64,000 nt of DNA, from NCBI GenBank assembly GCA_012932865.1, contig SAXG01000003.1, positions 744,001 to 808,000 on the forward strand. The letters are read 5' to 3'. Both the position numbers and the translations under genes were made by a program. The notes beneath the pieces were generated by a model. The model worked only from the letters and a program-made list of their open reading frames with translations, made no database searches and was not told where the DNA came from. Shown in pieces: positions 12,342-24,989 of this stretch. The stretch is from Amylostereum areolatum (lineage: Eukaryota > Basidiomycota > Agaricomycetes > Russulales > Stereaceae). How positions within the stretch are numbered: the stretch's first letter is position 1; the number at the start of each line of letters is the position of its first letter.

Positions 12342-14734
12342 ATGACCGGAGGCTCCCGTCTCAAGAAGCGAAATCCCGCTGACTCTCCTCCTTCTCCCCA
12401 GAGCAAGGCCTCCCGCTCGCCAACTTCACCCGAACCGCCCAAATCACGTCCAAGAGAACCATATCCGATGCCGAGCAGCAATCCCGCCAGCCAGTACACC
12501 CTCTTGGAGAAGCTGGGGACCGGCAGCTTTGGAACGGTGTACAAGGCCATGCACAACGACACCAAACAGATCGTGGCTATCAAACAGATTGGTCCGTCGG
12601 CGAATTGACTCGTGCCTTCACGTTCACCTCTAACTTTGTTCGCGGCTTGATTTAGACCTCGAGGACTCCGACGACGATATCTCTGAGATCCAACAGGAAA
12701 TCGCCAATCTCGCCCAGCACGAGTCCGACTTCGTCACTCGATACTACGGCTCCTTCGTCGTTGCTTACAAACTATGGATCGTCATGGAGTACCTTGCCGG
12801 AGGTTCTTGCCTCGACCTCCTCAAACCTGGCGTCTTCTCCGAAGCCCACATCGCCGTTATTTGTCGCGAACTCCTCCTCGGCCTCGATTACCTCCACGGC
12901 GAGGGCACCATTCATCGCGACATCAAAGCTGCCAACGTCCTGCTGTCCGCTTCCGGCAAGGTCAAGCTGGCGGATTTCGGTGTGGCCGCACAGCTCACCT
13001 CCACCCTTCGACACACATTCGTCGGCACCCCGTTTTGGATGGCCCCGGAAGTAATCCGGCAGGCGGGATACGACGCGAAGGCGGACATGTGGAGTCTTGG
13101 AATCACGGCCATTGAGATGGCCAAGGGAGAACCACCGCTGGCCGAGTACCACCCCATGCGCGTCCTTTTCCTCATCCCCAAAGCGAAGCCCCCCGTACTT
13201 GAGGGTCCGTTTTCGGCCGCATTCAAGGACTTTGTTTCGCTCTGCTTGACAAAGGATCCGAACCAGGTATGAAACATGTGTTGTTGGCTCGGGCCGATCT
13301 CATTTTTGTGCACAGCGTCCGAATGCGAAGGAGCTCCTCCAGCACCGTTTCATCCGCAACGCTCGCAAGACTTCGTATCTTTCGGAGCTCGTGGAGCGAT
13401 ACCAAGACTATCGCACACGCTCTCCCCGAAACAATCATGGACACCAACCGTCAGTACGGAACAGTGTCGCCTCCTGGGACAATGGCACACTGCGTAGCGA
13501 CTGGAATTTCGATACCATCAAGTCGACCGCCGCTATGGGTACCTTCCGAACGATGGCCAAGGATCTCATGCCCCCCGGGATGATCCCCGACGAAGACGAG
13601 GAGGACGATGACTTCCAAGATGTGGATTCGATGGACTCGGGAGCGGCCACGAAGAATGGTAGCGACTTGCCCGCGCATGCCGCTGCAGGCATCGGCATGA
13701 ACATGCAGGCCGCACACTCGACCGTGATCATCCGCTCTGCGTCGTCCGCGACGCGAACAGAAGCGGAGGTTCCAGCGTTGGACGACGACGTTTCGTCCGA
13801 AGAGACGACAGCAGCGCAACCTTCCACCCCTCCACAAGCATCAGGCTCTCCTACGGACCTGGGAGCACCCCCGGCCTACGTCCGAACGCCCCGGCGTGCA
13901 TCTTACGCTGCGCGGAACGCCCAGTCGGGGACGGTGGTGCGCGACGTCGATATTGGGAACGGCGTGGATACCATCCGCCCTGTGAAGAGGGTGGACACGG
14001 CTGGGTCGCTGAGGTTATCGGCCGACTTCGTTGGGAGCATGCGGCGGGAGAGCAGCAGCGGGTCCGCGCCGAACTCGCCGGTGAAGGATAAAGACAAGTC
14101 TTCGGCGCATAGACGGGCGGCGAGCGAGGCGGTCAAGGCCGGGCGGGCGATCGTGGACGACGTGGTGCTGCCCACGCTGCAGAAGGTCCGTGTTATGTCC
14201 ACTTTCCCTTTCAGCATTGCATCTAGCGGGCGAACGGGGCTGACTGGCCCGGTTGTTTTTTTCAGTCGATCTCGGACGACATGGACGCGCGGGAGATCGA
14301 GTCGCTCAGCATGCTCTCGCGGGGCTTTCAGGAGCTGCGCGAAGTCAATCCCGAGCTGGCGTACAACGTCATCCTGGACATCATCGCAGGCATGAACGAG
14401 TGCGTGTCCTCCCCCCCCCCCCCCCCGGGTGGTCGCGTCTGTACCTACTGACCTGTCCATGTACGATCTCCTCCCAGAAACACCGCGGTAGCGGCAAGCA
14501 TGTGCAGACCTCGCGGGGACTGTTCCCGCACAAGCGCGTCACGCGCAAGAGCGAGCTCACGAGCAAGGGCCTCGTCGTCACCGAGACGCTGGAGGAGGTC
14601 GTGCCGACGCCGTCCGGGTCCGGGAGCGGGGACCCCCGTCCGAGGAGGCGCCGGTGAAGCGGTCGCCCATCGCGGAGCTGCTGTACATGCGCTGGTTGGA
14701 GGGTCTGAAGATCAAGTGGCCGAGCATCCTATGA
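12342..14734 (+). CDS. GCKIII/Ste20-like Ser/Thr kinase (Sid1/SepL/Don3/MST3-4 type)
   Basis: Germinal-centre kinase of group III, which in fungi acts in septation and polarity signalling. The ATG at 12342 gives a short Ser/Pro-rich leader, then [18 protein letters not shown] (Gly loop), VAIKQI (Lys), [11 protein letters not shown] (catalytic loop), [10 protein letters not shown] (DFG) and [12 protein letters not shown] (activation segment). All catalytic elements are intact. After the kinase domain come long acidic and Ser-rich regions, then an alpha-helical C-terminus ending in [20 protein letters not shown]. Introns lie near 12591, 13267, 14189 and 14402. The frame that continues after the last intron does not connect to the conserved final segment: one base appears to be missing near 14630. 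The end at 14734 therefore rests on that conserved tail. Confidence 0.9.
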
Positions 14735-15849
14735 CTTTCGGGACGGTCGCCCCCTTCTCTGTGATCCCACATACCCCCCCGTGCATGCGTGTCGACATCC
14801 ACGCTTGACTCCCTGCTCATCTTTGGCTCACCGCCTCGTCTCCCTCTCCCTCTTGCTCTCCCCGTCCCCCGCCTTTCGACTGCATTTATGGACAAACCGC
14901 CCCTCCCCCTCTTCGAGCTTCACGCTTCACGTTCACGATATCCGCGTTCCAGTCTGCCTGCCTGCCTGCCTCGTTCTCCCATTGCATCCCCCATATATCT
15001 TGCGTCATCTCATCACAGTAATTAATGACCGTTCTCTACGACCCAGCCTTCTCTCCTCCCCCGCGTCTCCTCCTCGGGACACGCCTCGCCCGCTTTCCGC
15101 TTCCGAGCAAACGAAACGGGGGCGCGGGCTATTTATGATTATGATCTACGTACAAGCTTGAACGCTCACGACCTCTCCACCGTTGCTCCACGACGACATC
15201 CCTCCCTTCTCCTTCCGACAGTTTCTCCACGACATGCACGTATGTACTCTTTGCGAGGTTTGGCCCGCGCGGGGATCGTTTGTACGTTATACTTAGCAGT
15301 ACTTACATATATCATGATCAGTCCCAGTCACGTCGATATCGGGGGGGCGGTGCGCGATATCTTTGGCACGGTGAAGCGTATGTATTACTGAGTATGTGGG
15401 CGGCGGTGGCGTTGGTCGAAGACAGCTTGCCTTGCACGCCGTACGCAGTGTGCAGGAAGAGATTCGCCCGAGGCGTGGAGTTTGCGGCGTATTCGGGGTG
15501 CATGACGCCGTCATGAGGGGCTCCCAGAAAGAAAGGTTCGATTGTGGACAGCCCGGAGCCTAGGGAAGAAGTACAGTTATAGAACAACAGGGTTTGGGAG
15601 TAAACGTTGGTATTATAGCGGTGAAGAGGGGTCGGATAGTTCGTGCGGGGAGATGGGTCCGGGGGGTGCTAACATCGACAGTGGTATAAAAAGGGTCCGA
15701 GAATGCACGAGCGATAACAGAGCGAGGAAGGATCGGAGAGGTATGAAAGAGCGTGCGATTGCTAAAGCTGAACCATCAGAATGTAGAAAGTACCTTCGTC
15801 CAAGAGCGGGGGAAAGTGTCAAAAAGGATGTCCGGGAAGACGGCCACCC
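14735..15849. other. intergenic, convergent 3' ends of kinase and chitin deacetylase
   Basis: 1.1 kb without a recognisable gene. Contains long pyrimidine-rich stretches (14790-15240) and a short (CTGC)n run near 14957. No function assigned. Confidence 0.45.
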
Positions 15850-17452
15850 TCAAAATGTGGCGAGCAAGCTGGCAATGGAAGCGAAGAACACCATCCACGG
15901 CGCGTCTCCGACGGCGAGGCGGAGGGCGGCGTTCGAATTGTTCTTGTTCGACGCGCCGACGACGCTGCTGGAGGGGGAGGGCGCGCTCGAACTCGCCTTG
16001 CTGTTCGCGTTGCCCGGGCTGACGCTCGCGGCGGACGCTGACGAGGCGGAGGCGAGGGCGGCGGAGGCAGACGCGAGCTCGGTGGCGCCGTTTCCGCCCG
16101 CAGTGATGGCGGAGACAGTGAGCAAAGGGCTGGTGGAGTCTTGTGCGTTCTGGTAGGACCCGAGGCCTTGAAGCTGCGCGACCGAGTTGACGGTCCAGTT
16201 GTTCGCCTTGATGACGGGGTACGCGGCCTTGAAGGCGCTCACGGAGCCGTTCGAGAGCTCGTGCTCGAGCACGATGAGGCCGGGGCTCTTCGATCCTGCG
16301 GCGTTCGAGGTCAGCGCGAGGGCGTTGCGAAGGGGGAAGAGGAAGCACCCACCGGAGAGCCATTTTTGGAAGTTGGCGGCGATGGCGCCGGCGTTGGTCC
16401 CTCCAGACTCGCCGAGGCTCCAGTCGTTCGTGCTACGCGACCACATGGTCAGCGCGATAGGGAAAAAGACGCGCGCAATAGAGAAAGAGGCGCTTACTCC
16501 TGATTCCAGAGAACGGTGGTGAGGCCAAAGACGGAGCTTGCGATGGCGGAGACGCGGGCGTCGGTGTCACCGTAGGGGGGGACGCCAGTAACGGGCGAGG
16601 CGACCGCCGGTGGAATTGTAGATGAGCTGGAGGGTGTACCCGAGTTCTGCGACGACGTCGTCGTTGGAGAATGTGGTCATGTACGGATGGGTCCATGTGT
16701 GCACCGCGATGTCGCTGTGGAGGGTATCGAACGCGAGCTTGAACTCGTTGGGGTATTGAAGGATGTTGGTGCCGATGTAGAAGTGGGTGGAGGGGATGTT
16801 GTTCTGCTGCAGGAACGCGTAGAGACCGTCCGAGGGCTAATTGAAAGGGGGGACGCGGTGAGTTGACGCCTGGCGGGCAGACGGGGCCGAAGCGCCTTTC
16901 GCCACAGAATGAAAAAAAGAAACATACGGGGAGGGGGCCGTCGTCAAAGCTGATACCGATGGAACCGTTGGGAGCGTCCCAGATCTGACCGGGGAGACGA
17001 CATTGATAGGTGCCGGAGCAAACGGGAGGCTGCTCTGGGTGGGCGAAGCCGGCGTAGGTGGGGTTTGCGCCGCTGCTGGCCTGTTTGGAAACAGGAATGT
17101 TGGCGGGAATTTTACCGGACTGAACGGCGGCGGCGAGGGCGTCCTTCCAAGCTTGGGGCATCTTGGAGGAGTCGGCCTTGCCCGGGGGAAAACCAGCAGA
17201 CCATTCTGAGTGGCGAATGAGAAGAGAAACGGGCGATGAAAGAAAAAAAAAGCGGGTACGGGTCGATCCTACGGGGGCAAAGGACGCATTTGGGGAGGAC
17301 TGACGGCGGAAGAGGGCGTGAAGGGGATGATCTTCGGGGTGGAACCAAGAGCCAGGAAGGGCGCGAGGAAAGGAATCGGGAGCGGGGGACGGATGAGCAG
17401 CCAGGAGCCAGGCGGAGGAAAGACAGGCAAGGAAAGAAGTGGCGAGGCGCAT
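15850..17452 (-). CDS. chitin deacetylase 1 (CE4), predicted GPI-anchored
   Basis: Secreted polysaccharide deacetylase converting chitin to chitosan in the cell wall. The start at 17452 gives a signal peptide (MRLATSFLACLSSAWLLA). Joining at a GTACCC donor restores PVGSTQWSAGFPPGKADSS. The CE4 motifs are present: SFDDGPLP (metal-binding Asp pair), HTWTHPYM (two His), RYWRPPYGD, and LIVLEHELS. The C-terminus is Ser/Ala-rich and ends in a hydrophobic segment (WMVFFASIASLLATF), the pattern of a GPI signal. Five introns. Paralog of the gene at 20119-21768 in the same orientation, so the pair likely arose by duplication. A TATA-like element lies about 80 bp upstream. Confidence 0.93.
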
Positions 17453-17532
17453 GGCGGGGACGTCGGCGTGCTAGGGGGGGAGGGGGGGACGAAGGGGCAA
17501 GCCGAGGAAACCGAGCGAGAGGGCGAAGAGAC

Positions 17533-17538
17533 TTTATA
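17533..17538 (-). promoter_or_regulatory. TATA-like element of chitin deacetylase 1
   Basis: TATAAA on the minus strand, about 80 bases upstream of the ATG at 17452. Confidence 0.45.
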
Positions 17539-20118
17539 GAGGAGGAGGAGCGCCAGCAGGAAAGGGAATCGGACAGCCATAGGGGAGAGCGGCGCACGTT
17601 GGCCTTTGGGATCCAGGAATAGCCCGAGCGAGGTTCAGATGCGGTCATCCGTGGCCAGCGTCTGGGAGAGATCCACGCTGCACAATCCCGGCGGCTTAGA
17701 CGTCACCGCGTCACCGCCGGGGGACTTGCACAACGCATCGAGTGCCAACTTGGAAAGTCACGCGTCGCCGCCACCCCCCCGGTCCCCTTCCCCTCCAACC
17801 TTGTTTGTCCTACGCCCGCGTCTACGGTTGCTGTCCTCTATCCCCGCCCTCCTTCCCTTCCATCCAGTCCGAACAAGGCGTCTTCTCCTCCTCCTTCCCC
17901 GTGCCGGTCGGCATCCCCGCCTCTCTTCGCCTCCCCTCTCCCCTTCTCAGCGACCGTACCTCACGTCGCGATCCGCATTCAACCAGCTTCGCTCCCAACA
18001 CCCCGAGTTCTTCTCCAATACGCGATATGTGGTCATCCAGGGGGCGCATTAGGCGAACCGTAACACATACCGTGAATCACCCTCCCCCCTCGTTTCACCT
18101 TCATATCAAAGGCAATCCCAATACAATCCCCCCAGGCGCCGTCGTGCGGCAAACCGCAGACATACAAAGGTCCCAACGCTCGTCCCGGAAGGGCATGGCC
18201 TGTCTTCCCCTAAAAAACGTTGAATGCCGTATCCGCGCTTTCAGTTGCCCTACGCCCTCCTCATGGCCAGCTCCGATCCGTTTATTCGATGCTTCTGATG
18301 TTAGAATCAACGCACCCTGCGCGCCTTCTCGGCATGTTCGGGCTCGCCTCCGTAAACACCCCGTCTGCCAGCTCTGCACCCATCCTCTAGCACTCACCAC
18401 GGAGGTCTTGGTTTGAGAGTGTCCGCGCACCATCCACCGGGGCGTCTGAGCAATCAACGCATGAGGGTACAGGCACTGTGGGCGCCATGAACACACTAAC
18501 CGGAACAATATCCTCGGCGCCCACTCAACGTCCGTTTTTTTCGAGGTTTCCCCGCATCGGGCGTGTACCACGACCTGTCCAACGATCAGTTCCCTCGCCC
18601 AAGCACTACAAGGAGTACTGACACCAGATCGTCCCCCTGTGAAAAAATGTGAGAATGCCATCCAGTGCACCGACAGAACGTGAACAAACCGGATGCATGG
18701 ACGCGCAGCCTAAGAGTATCCCAGCTCTGGTAAGCCCCCCCCCCCCTCGCATCCGAAGAGTCTTCGGGCGCATCGATGGTCCCCAGGTCCCCCAGGTCGA
18801 CCGCGTCCCACCGTTATCCATCCATGCGGCGTTACTGATGTTGGCTCAATATGCACTTCCTCTCTATAGCTTGGTGGCGTCCTTGCTCCCATAACAAGTC
18901 AGCGAGTTGCGCCGCACTTGACGTCTCAGGAACCTTGCATGCCGCCCCCGCGTCGACATTCGCCGCGGCATCGCGGCACCAACTTCGTTCCGCCCGGGCG
19001 TCGTACTTACAGATCAGCGAGCGGAGGACGAAGCGGCGAAAGCGCACTCACCGGTGTTCAGCAGGAAGCTCAGCACCCTGGCGCTGCGAACAAACGCGGA
19101 CGATATTGAACACTTGCGAAACGTTGCCCTTGCGCATTTTACATGGGTGCACCCGAGCGCCCACCTGAACTCTCACTAGGCCTCATCTACCCGTCGACAC
19201 TTGACTCAGGAGGGACAAAGGTGGACCTCGTTGAACGTTGTGGCCCAGATCCTTCTGTCCATTCCGGAACCCTCCCAGTGCCACCCAGACAACGGAAACG
19301 TCCTGGATTCGAGGGTAGGCACCAGCCTCAGTACCGCCGCTGGGCAAACGTCCCCGACAGGCCCGCCGCGCGTCACCGTTCAGGACCTGGTCTGAGACAG
19401 GAGTTCAGGAGCGCACGAATGATAAGCGACGCCCCGACCGTGCGTTGGAGGGCGTACCGTACCATCCAAACAACAAACGCAAGTGCAACAGAGCGCGCGT
19501 CACGGTTTCTTCGAGCCGGAACAACCGTAGTGTGGGTCCAGAAAGATCGTACATGGCCGGTGCCATGGCACCCCCCATCACAACCTCCCACCTCCATTTA
19601 TGCAAGGAGAAGTTAGAACCTTGCGCGCGCGAAACGACGCGTGAGTCCGGGAAGGAGAGGAATATTGCGAACATCGCTCACCTGGTTGGACGCCGCAAAC
19701 CCGAGTCCGCAACTTTCTGATCCCAAGTCTGGTGTCGCGCGCGTGCAGGGTGCTGTATAGTGCGCTGAGGCACGACACAGACCAAATACTTCCGAGGCCA
19801 TGAACATGCGGCGACCGCGCGCCGTACCCTGAAACGGGGAACGAGCTCGCGAACGCACGCCGCGTGAATTATATCGGAAAACGAGTGGATTGCAAGCAAA
19901 AAACGAGCGAAGAGGGGTAACGAGCGGAGGTGTTATCCGATGATTATTATGGTACGATAGCGGAGGGGAGGAAGGATTCGACGCCGGGGGAGGGGAAGTT
20001 CGGGATGGACAGCAAAGGGGATTAGGGTAGTATCAGGTGCGTGATTACCGTACGATGACTTGTGCGTGAGTGGCATGAACGAGTCGTGAACGGGCAAGAA
20101 CCGGTGCGAGACGGCCGT
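17539..20118. other. gene-empty interval between the chitin deacetylase paralogs
   Basis: About 2.6 kb with no frame I can assign on either strand. Open frames up to about 220 codons exist but have Arg/Pro/Ser-rich, GC-driven composition and no motifs. It holds a C10 run at 18739 and the 3' flank of the upstream paralog. No repeat structure was evident by eye. A long non-coding RNA or a decayed third copy cannot be excluded. Confidence 0.4.
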
Positions 20119-21768
20119 CTACAGCAGGGACGCCGCGACGGTCGAGACGAGCAGGGTGAAGAACGCGAGGAACACCGACGGGAACGTCATGTCCCCCGCG
20201 TTGTTGCTGCTGTTCAAGTTGGCCGCAGCGCTGCTCTGGCTGGCAGAGTTGGAGCTGCTCTTGGACGCGGTGCCGGAAGACGACTTGGACGTGGTCGACG
20301 CGGCTGCCGAGCTCGATGACCCAGAGGCAGAGGGGGCCGCACTCGACGAGTTGGAGACGGCAGCGGCCACTACCGAGCCGACGGCGGCCTGGTTAACAGA
20401 ACCGGCGGTGCCGACGGTGTTCTGGTAGGGCATGTTCTTGCCGTCCAGCTCCGCGATCGAGTGTGCTTGCCATCCGTTCTGGACAGCGACGGGGAAGGTG
20501 TCGATGAACGCCTGGACGGTCTGGTCGGAGAGCTCGTGCTCGAGGATGATCAAGCCGGGCGACTTGGGGCCTGAGCACAACCCATAAGTCGTAGGAACGG
20601 ATGCAAGGATCGAAGGGTACTTACCGGTGTACCACTTGCGGAGGTTGCTCTCAACGGTGTCCAGGGTGAGGTCGGTGGAACCCATCGACCAGTCCTCGGT
20701 ACTAGGTTGAAGAAGCGCCGTCAACGTTGATGAAGGTGGTGATAAGCAGGATCAAATCAACTTACTCCTGGTTCCAGATAACGGTTTTCAGGCCCAAAAC
20801 CTCACGAGCAATGGCAGAGACACGGATGTCGGAATCACCATAAGGGGGCCTCCAGAACCTGGGAACGCGTCCACCAGTGCTGTTGTGGATAGCCTCCATG
20901 GTCCAGGCGAGCTGGGCGACGACGTCCTCATTGGAGAGCGAAGTCATGTACGGGTGCGTCCAGGTGTGGACGGCGATGTCGCCTTGGTTGACCTCGAACG
21001 CAGTCTTGAACTCGTTCGGGTTCTGGATGATGTTCACGCCGATGAAGAAATGGGTGGCCTTCACGTTGTTGTTGCGCAAGAACTCGTAAAGCTTGTCGGA
21101 CGACTACCGCGCAGAAAGCATCAGCAAGGCATGGTAATCGACTGAATTTCCAATACTCACCGGCAGAGGACCGTCGTCGAAGCTGACGCCGACTTGGCCG
21201 TCGGGAGCGTCCCAAAGGTCTTCCGCGAGTCGGCATTTCCTGGCATTCACCGTTAGCACTCGGACAATATCCCCTATGCCAGAGGCCGCTCACCAAGTCG
21301 AAGAGCAGACTTGAGGGCTGTTAGGGTCGTACCCGTCCGCGTACACGGGGTTCTGGTTGGGTATCATCGTGCTGGGGGGAATATTGGGGATCTTGCCAGC
21401 CTGAACGGCCGCGTTGAGGGCGTCCTTCCATGCCTGGGGCATCACCTTGGAGTCGGGAGTCGACTCGGGGTATGCGGCGGACCACGCTGCAACGATTGAT
21501 CATCAACACGCGGTCGAAAAAGAGGCGGAAAACGCATGCGAAGCTCACTTTGAGAGCCAACCTCGGGATAACTTATGCCATCGTCGGGGATGCCGGCAGC
21601 TCCACGTTTGAAGAGATTGTGTACGGGGTGGTCGCGGGCGTGATACCAATTTTCTGAAGGGAGAGGCTGTCGAACTTGATGTGTGTGGGCCCGGGCGATG
21701 TGTTGGTGGTTGGAGGAGGCGGTCGCGACGGCGGCGAAGGCGAGAACGGGGAGCCAGGAGGACACCAT
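20119..21768 (-). CDS. chitin deacetylase 2 (CE4), predicted GPI-anchored
   Basis: Second CE4 deacetylase with the same exon order as the gene at 15850. The start at 21768 gives MVSSWLPVLAFAAVATAS, a signal peptide. Conserved blocks: AYPESTPDSKVMPQAWKDAL, VSFDDGPLP (metal-binding Asp), HTWTHPYMTS (His pair), RFWRPPYGDSD, and LIILEHELSD. The tail is a Ser/Ala-rich spacer of about 70 residues ending in FLAFFTLLVSTVAASLL, a likely GPI-attachment signal. All catalytic residues are present. It is expected to deacetylate nascent chitin at the wall or plasma membrane. Introns use normal GT/AG ends. Confidence 0.93.
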
Positions 21769-21850
21769 GATAATAAAAGAGAGAAATGCCGCGCGGCGAA
21801 GAGGGATGAGGAAGGGGATATGTGCAACAGGAGACGAAGTGCAGGGCCCA

Positions 21851-21860
21851 TTTTATATTT
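21851..21860 (-). promoter_or_regulatory. TATA box of chitin deacetylase 2
   Basis: AAATATAAAA on the minus strand, about 83-92 bases upstream of the ATG at 21768. Confidence 0.5.
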
Positions 21861-23009
21861 CATGGATAATGATTTGGTGGGCAAGGGAGTTTGACGCCGG
21901 TCCGGAGATCGCCTCCGTGCTCAGACATCGCGCGCTTCCGTCGACTTCCCGCCTACTTCGCGGTCTCAGCAGCCCGTATCGATCTTCCGCCCCAAGACGC
22001 ACCTTTTTGCCCTCCGGAGAGCTTCACGATACCTTCGCGAGACCTTGAGGCTCGCGTACGAAAAGACGTTCGGGATAACATCCGACATGCACGTCCACTG
22101 GGGAAGGCCAAGGGAAAACCCTAACCAGCGCGCGCGCCAGTGGCAGGCGCACCAGCGCCGTCCCATCTCCGCACGGACAGTTACCAACACAAAATTCGTA
22201 ACTCTTCGGTCGGGTGCGCCCATAAGTAGCGTTGTGAGAGCCAGGAGAGTCTTATAATCGAGTACGACTCCGAGCAAGTTGAACGAGGTGCACGAGGGAA
22301 CGTCGTGGTCGCGAGCGGCTAAGGCTATCTCGCGGCTGCATCGGCAACGGGCCATTCGGCCGCCTCCGAAGGATCCTGTGATGCGCCAACCCTCTGGACC
22401 TCCTGCGATTTGCTCTTGCCAGGCTTCAGCCAATTCTTGTAAGTTTGTCCTCCTCGGCCGTTTCACGCTAAGTACATTGATTATCATTCCACTACGACTT
22501 CATAACAAATTCCAGCAGGGATGCTTCACTAAATGAAATATCCACTGACCATCCTTCCGCCAAGACCGTGCGTGGCACACCGATTGAGATTTTCTCCAGT
22601 CGTGCACAGCGCAGCACCTCGCAGTACACACGTACGCTCGATGTTCCAATCGTTGGTTCTTCCGGTTGGCGTAGCATTGGACGTTAAAACGATGTCGATG
22701 AACGGCCAAGCAACACCGCCCAACCGCCCCAACGCCATGTGGTATCGTATGAAGGTGTAACCAGGCGAAACGCGGTCACGTGGTTGAGAAGACTTGTCCA
22801 CGAGCCTCAGCTAACTTACCGTGAGCGACGTCGACGTTATGCAGTGGTAAATAGAGAGTTGTGTTCACCACAGGTATGTCTTCAGGGTTTACCGTGGATA
22901 GGTCGTCTCTCTGCTTGCGCTGATGTACCGTTAGATGTTCATCAAAGCGACGGAGTGCATACATTGGCGTATTCGTCGCGATAGATATCGTACATTGGTT
23001 CATCATCCC
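21861..23009. other. intergenic upstream of chitin deacetylase 2, downstream of MFS gene
   Basis: No recognised gene. Next to the MFS stop, around 22965-22995, a short stretch resembles part of the last MFS exon (23118-23150), perhaps a decayed local duplication. Confidence 0.4.
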
Positions 23010-24989
23010 TTATAGTAGATAGCGGAAGCCGGGCTCGCGGCCTTCCTGAGTGTCTTTTTCTTCCAACTCCTTGTTCATACGCTTCAGGGCCTGGCGGAAC
23101 ATCAGACACATGACGATGCATAATCCGTTCGTCGCGATACATATCGCATAAGAATGTGTGTATGATGGACCCCAGTTTGAGGGCCATACATACCTGGGAA
23201 GACGTTAGCTGGACTATAATCAATGGATGACAGGAGAGTAAACGCACGAGCCAGCGATGTTGCCCAGCTGCGAGAAAGCATTGATGAACGCGAGAGCGAC
23301 TGCGCGTTTAGCAGGGGGACGGGCAATCGAGTTCGAAAGCCATGCGAAAAAACAGATGAACCCGGCGTACGACTGTGCCATCAAAAACCTGGTAAGATGT
23401 TGGACTCGATATGAGCGAATGTTACGAGGGAGAAAAGAAAGCACTAACAGCGCAACGTAGCGGGCGGCGAGCTTCATTGTGGAGATGGCGATAATAAATC
23501 CAACAATCCCGAACAAAAGCGGGACGCAGATATGAAAGCATCGTTCACGCATCTTGTCGGAGTGTCTATAAAATCACTGGTCAGATCTCGTCCATTGACA
23601 TAATGGGTTCTATTCACCTGTTGACGATGAAAGCGACGATGGTGGCAAACGCCCAGGGAGGAGCGCAGAGAAGCAAGGTGATGGTGGGACTGTAGCCGAG
23701 GGTCGCGGTGAGGGTGGGGAAGAATGCATTAAACGACAGCGAGACGACCATGCTGGTCAATGCAAGGGCAAGCCAGTACACCTTCCAGTCAGTCAGTGCC
23801 ATTTTGAGTCCGGCCAGGTGGCCTGACGCCTCGTCGCCAACACCGACATCCTCCACCATCCGGAGTTGAGCGAGGCGCTGCTCATCCTCGGTCAAGAACC
23901 GGGCAGACGTCGTGGGGAAATCCGGAAGAATGAAGATAGCGAGTACAGCGACAAACATCGTCAGTGCGCCTTCGATGAAAAAGAGCCACCTAAAATGCGA
24001 CGATGACGAATGAGTTGAGATACGCCATCCAGAGACGAGCGGATGGCACCCACCTCCACGCGGAATGTCCGAGCTTTCCCTCCATCCCATTCAAAATGCC
24101 GGAGGCGATAAGGGAGCCGAATGCGTTGCTGATGAGGTTGCCGCAGGAGAGCAATGCCGTGCGCACTCCAAGCTCGGTCCGAGTATACCATTTGGAAAGT
24201 AGGAAGAGGGCTCCGGGAAAGAACGCGGCCTCAACGAATCCGAGGAAGAAGCGGGTAAGCAACGCCCCGACAAAGTTCGTCGTGACACCTTGACGTGGAA
24301 GAGTGAGTAGGAGGTAAGTAGGAGGAGAATCGGGACAGACGAACCGGTAAGACAAGAGATCGCCCCCCAAATCACCATACACACCGGGAGATAGAGCGAT
24401 GGCTTCCCGATATAGTTCAAGAACATGTTTCTGCCCGTGAAGTGGTTAGAAACCGATTATCGTCGGACCACAGTTGGATAGGGTGATACTTACGAGGGTA
24501 TCTGCATGAGAATGTACCCTACATACAAAATGCTGAACGGAATTCGCAATATAATCAGCTACGAAGGCATCGTGCGATGGACGATGAAACGCACGAGAGT
24601 AGTGTAGCGAACTCGGTGCCTTTCAGCTTGAGATCGTCCTCCAATCCACGCAGACGAGCAGCACTGACGGCGTAAGGATCAAAAGAACGACGCGTGACGG
24701 CGATGACAGGCAAACGTACGATGCGTTGTTGCGATCAACCTAGGGTAAAAAAAGACGAATTGCGTTCAAAAAAAGGAAGAGAGAGAAAGAGACGAGAACA
24801 TACGTAGTTCAGGATGTAGATGAGAACCAGGATAGACATACGAAGGTCGAGCTTGAAGAGCAGCTTCTTCTCGAGCTTCTGTCTATTCTCATGGCCGCCA
24901 AACTCTGCGTCAAGATCGATAGGACCGGGAGGGGCAGAGTCGAGCTTCAAGTCCTCGGGGTCATCCTTGGAGTGCACTGAGCCTGACAT
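23010..24989 (-). CDS. MFS transporter, allantoate/nicotinate permease (ACS) family
   Basis: Plasma-membrane symporter of the Dal5/Tna1-like anion:cation symporter family, about 500 aa with 12 expected helices. Start at 24989 (MSGSVHSKDDPEDLKL). Spliced exons rebuild the signatures VDRNNAS, LRGLEDDLKLKGTEFATLLS, ILYVGYILMQIPS and NMFLNYIGKPSLYLPV. Later blocks include FLGFVEAAFFPGALFLLSKW, RWLFFIEGALTMFVAVLAIF, and the final WPSNWGPSYTHSYAICIATN exon; the protein ends FRYLL. Substrate is not predictable beyond small organic anions such as vitamins, ureides or peptides. At least eight introns. No frame breaks seen. Confidence 0.9.

Noticed and set aside
14409..14426. C-rich homopolymer in a kinase intron as a functional element
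   Set aside because: Likely simple homopolymer; no further evidence.
17742..18416. 224-codon open frame between the chitin deacetylases
   Set aside because: Composition is Pro/Ser/Arg-rich as expected from GC-driven open frames, no motifs, and other frames are equally open.
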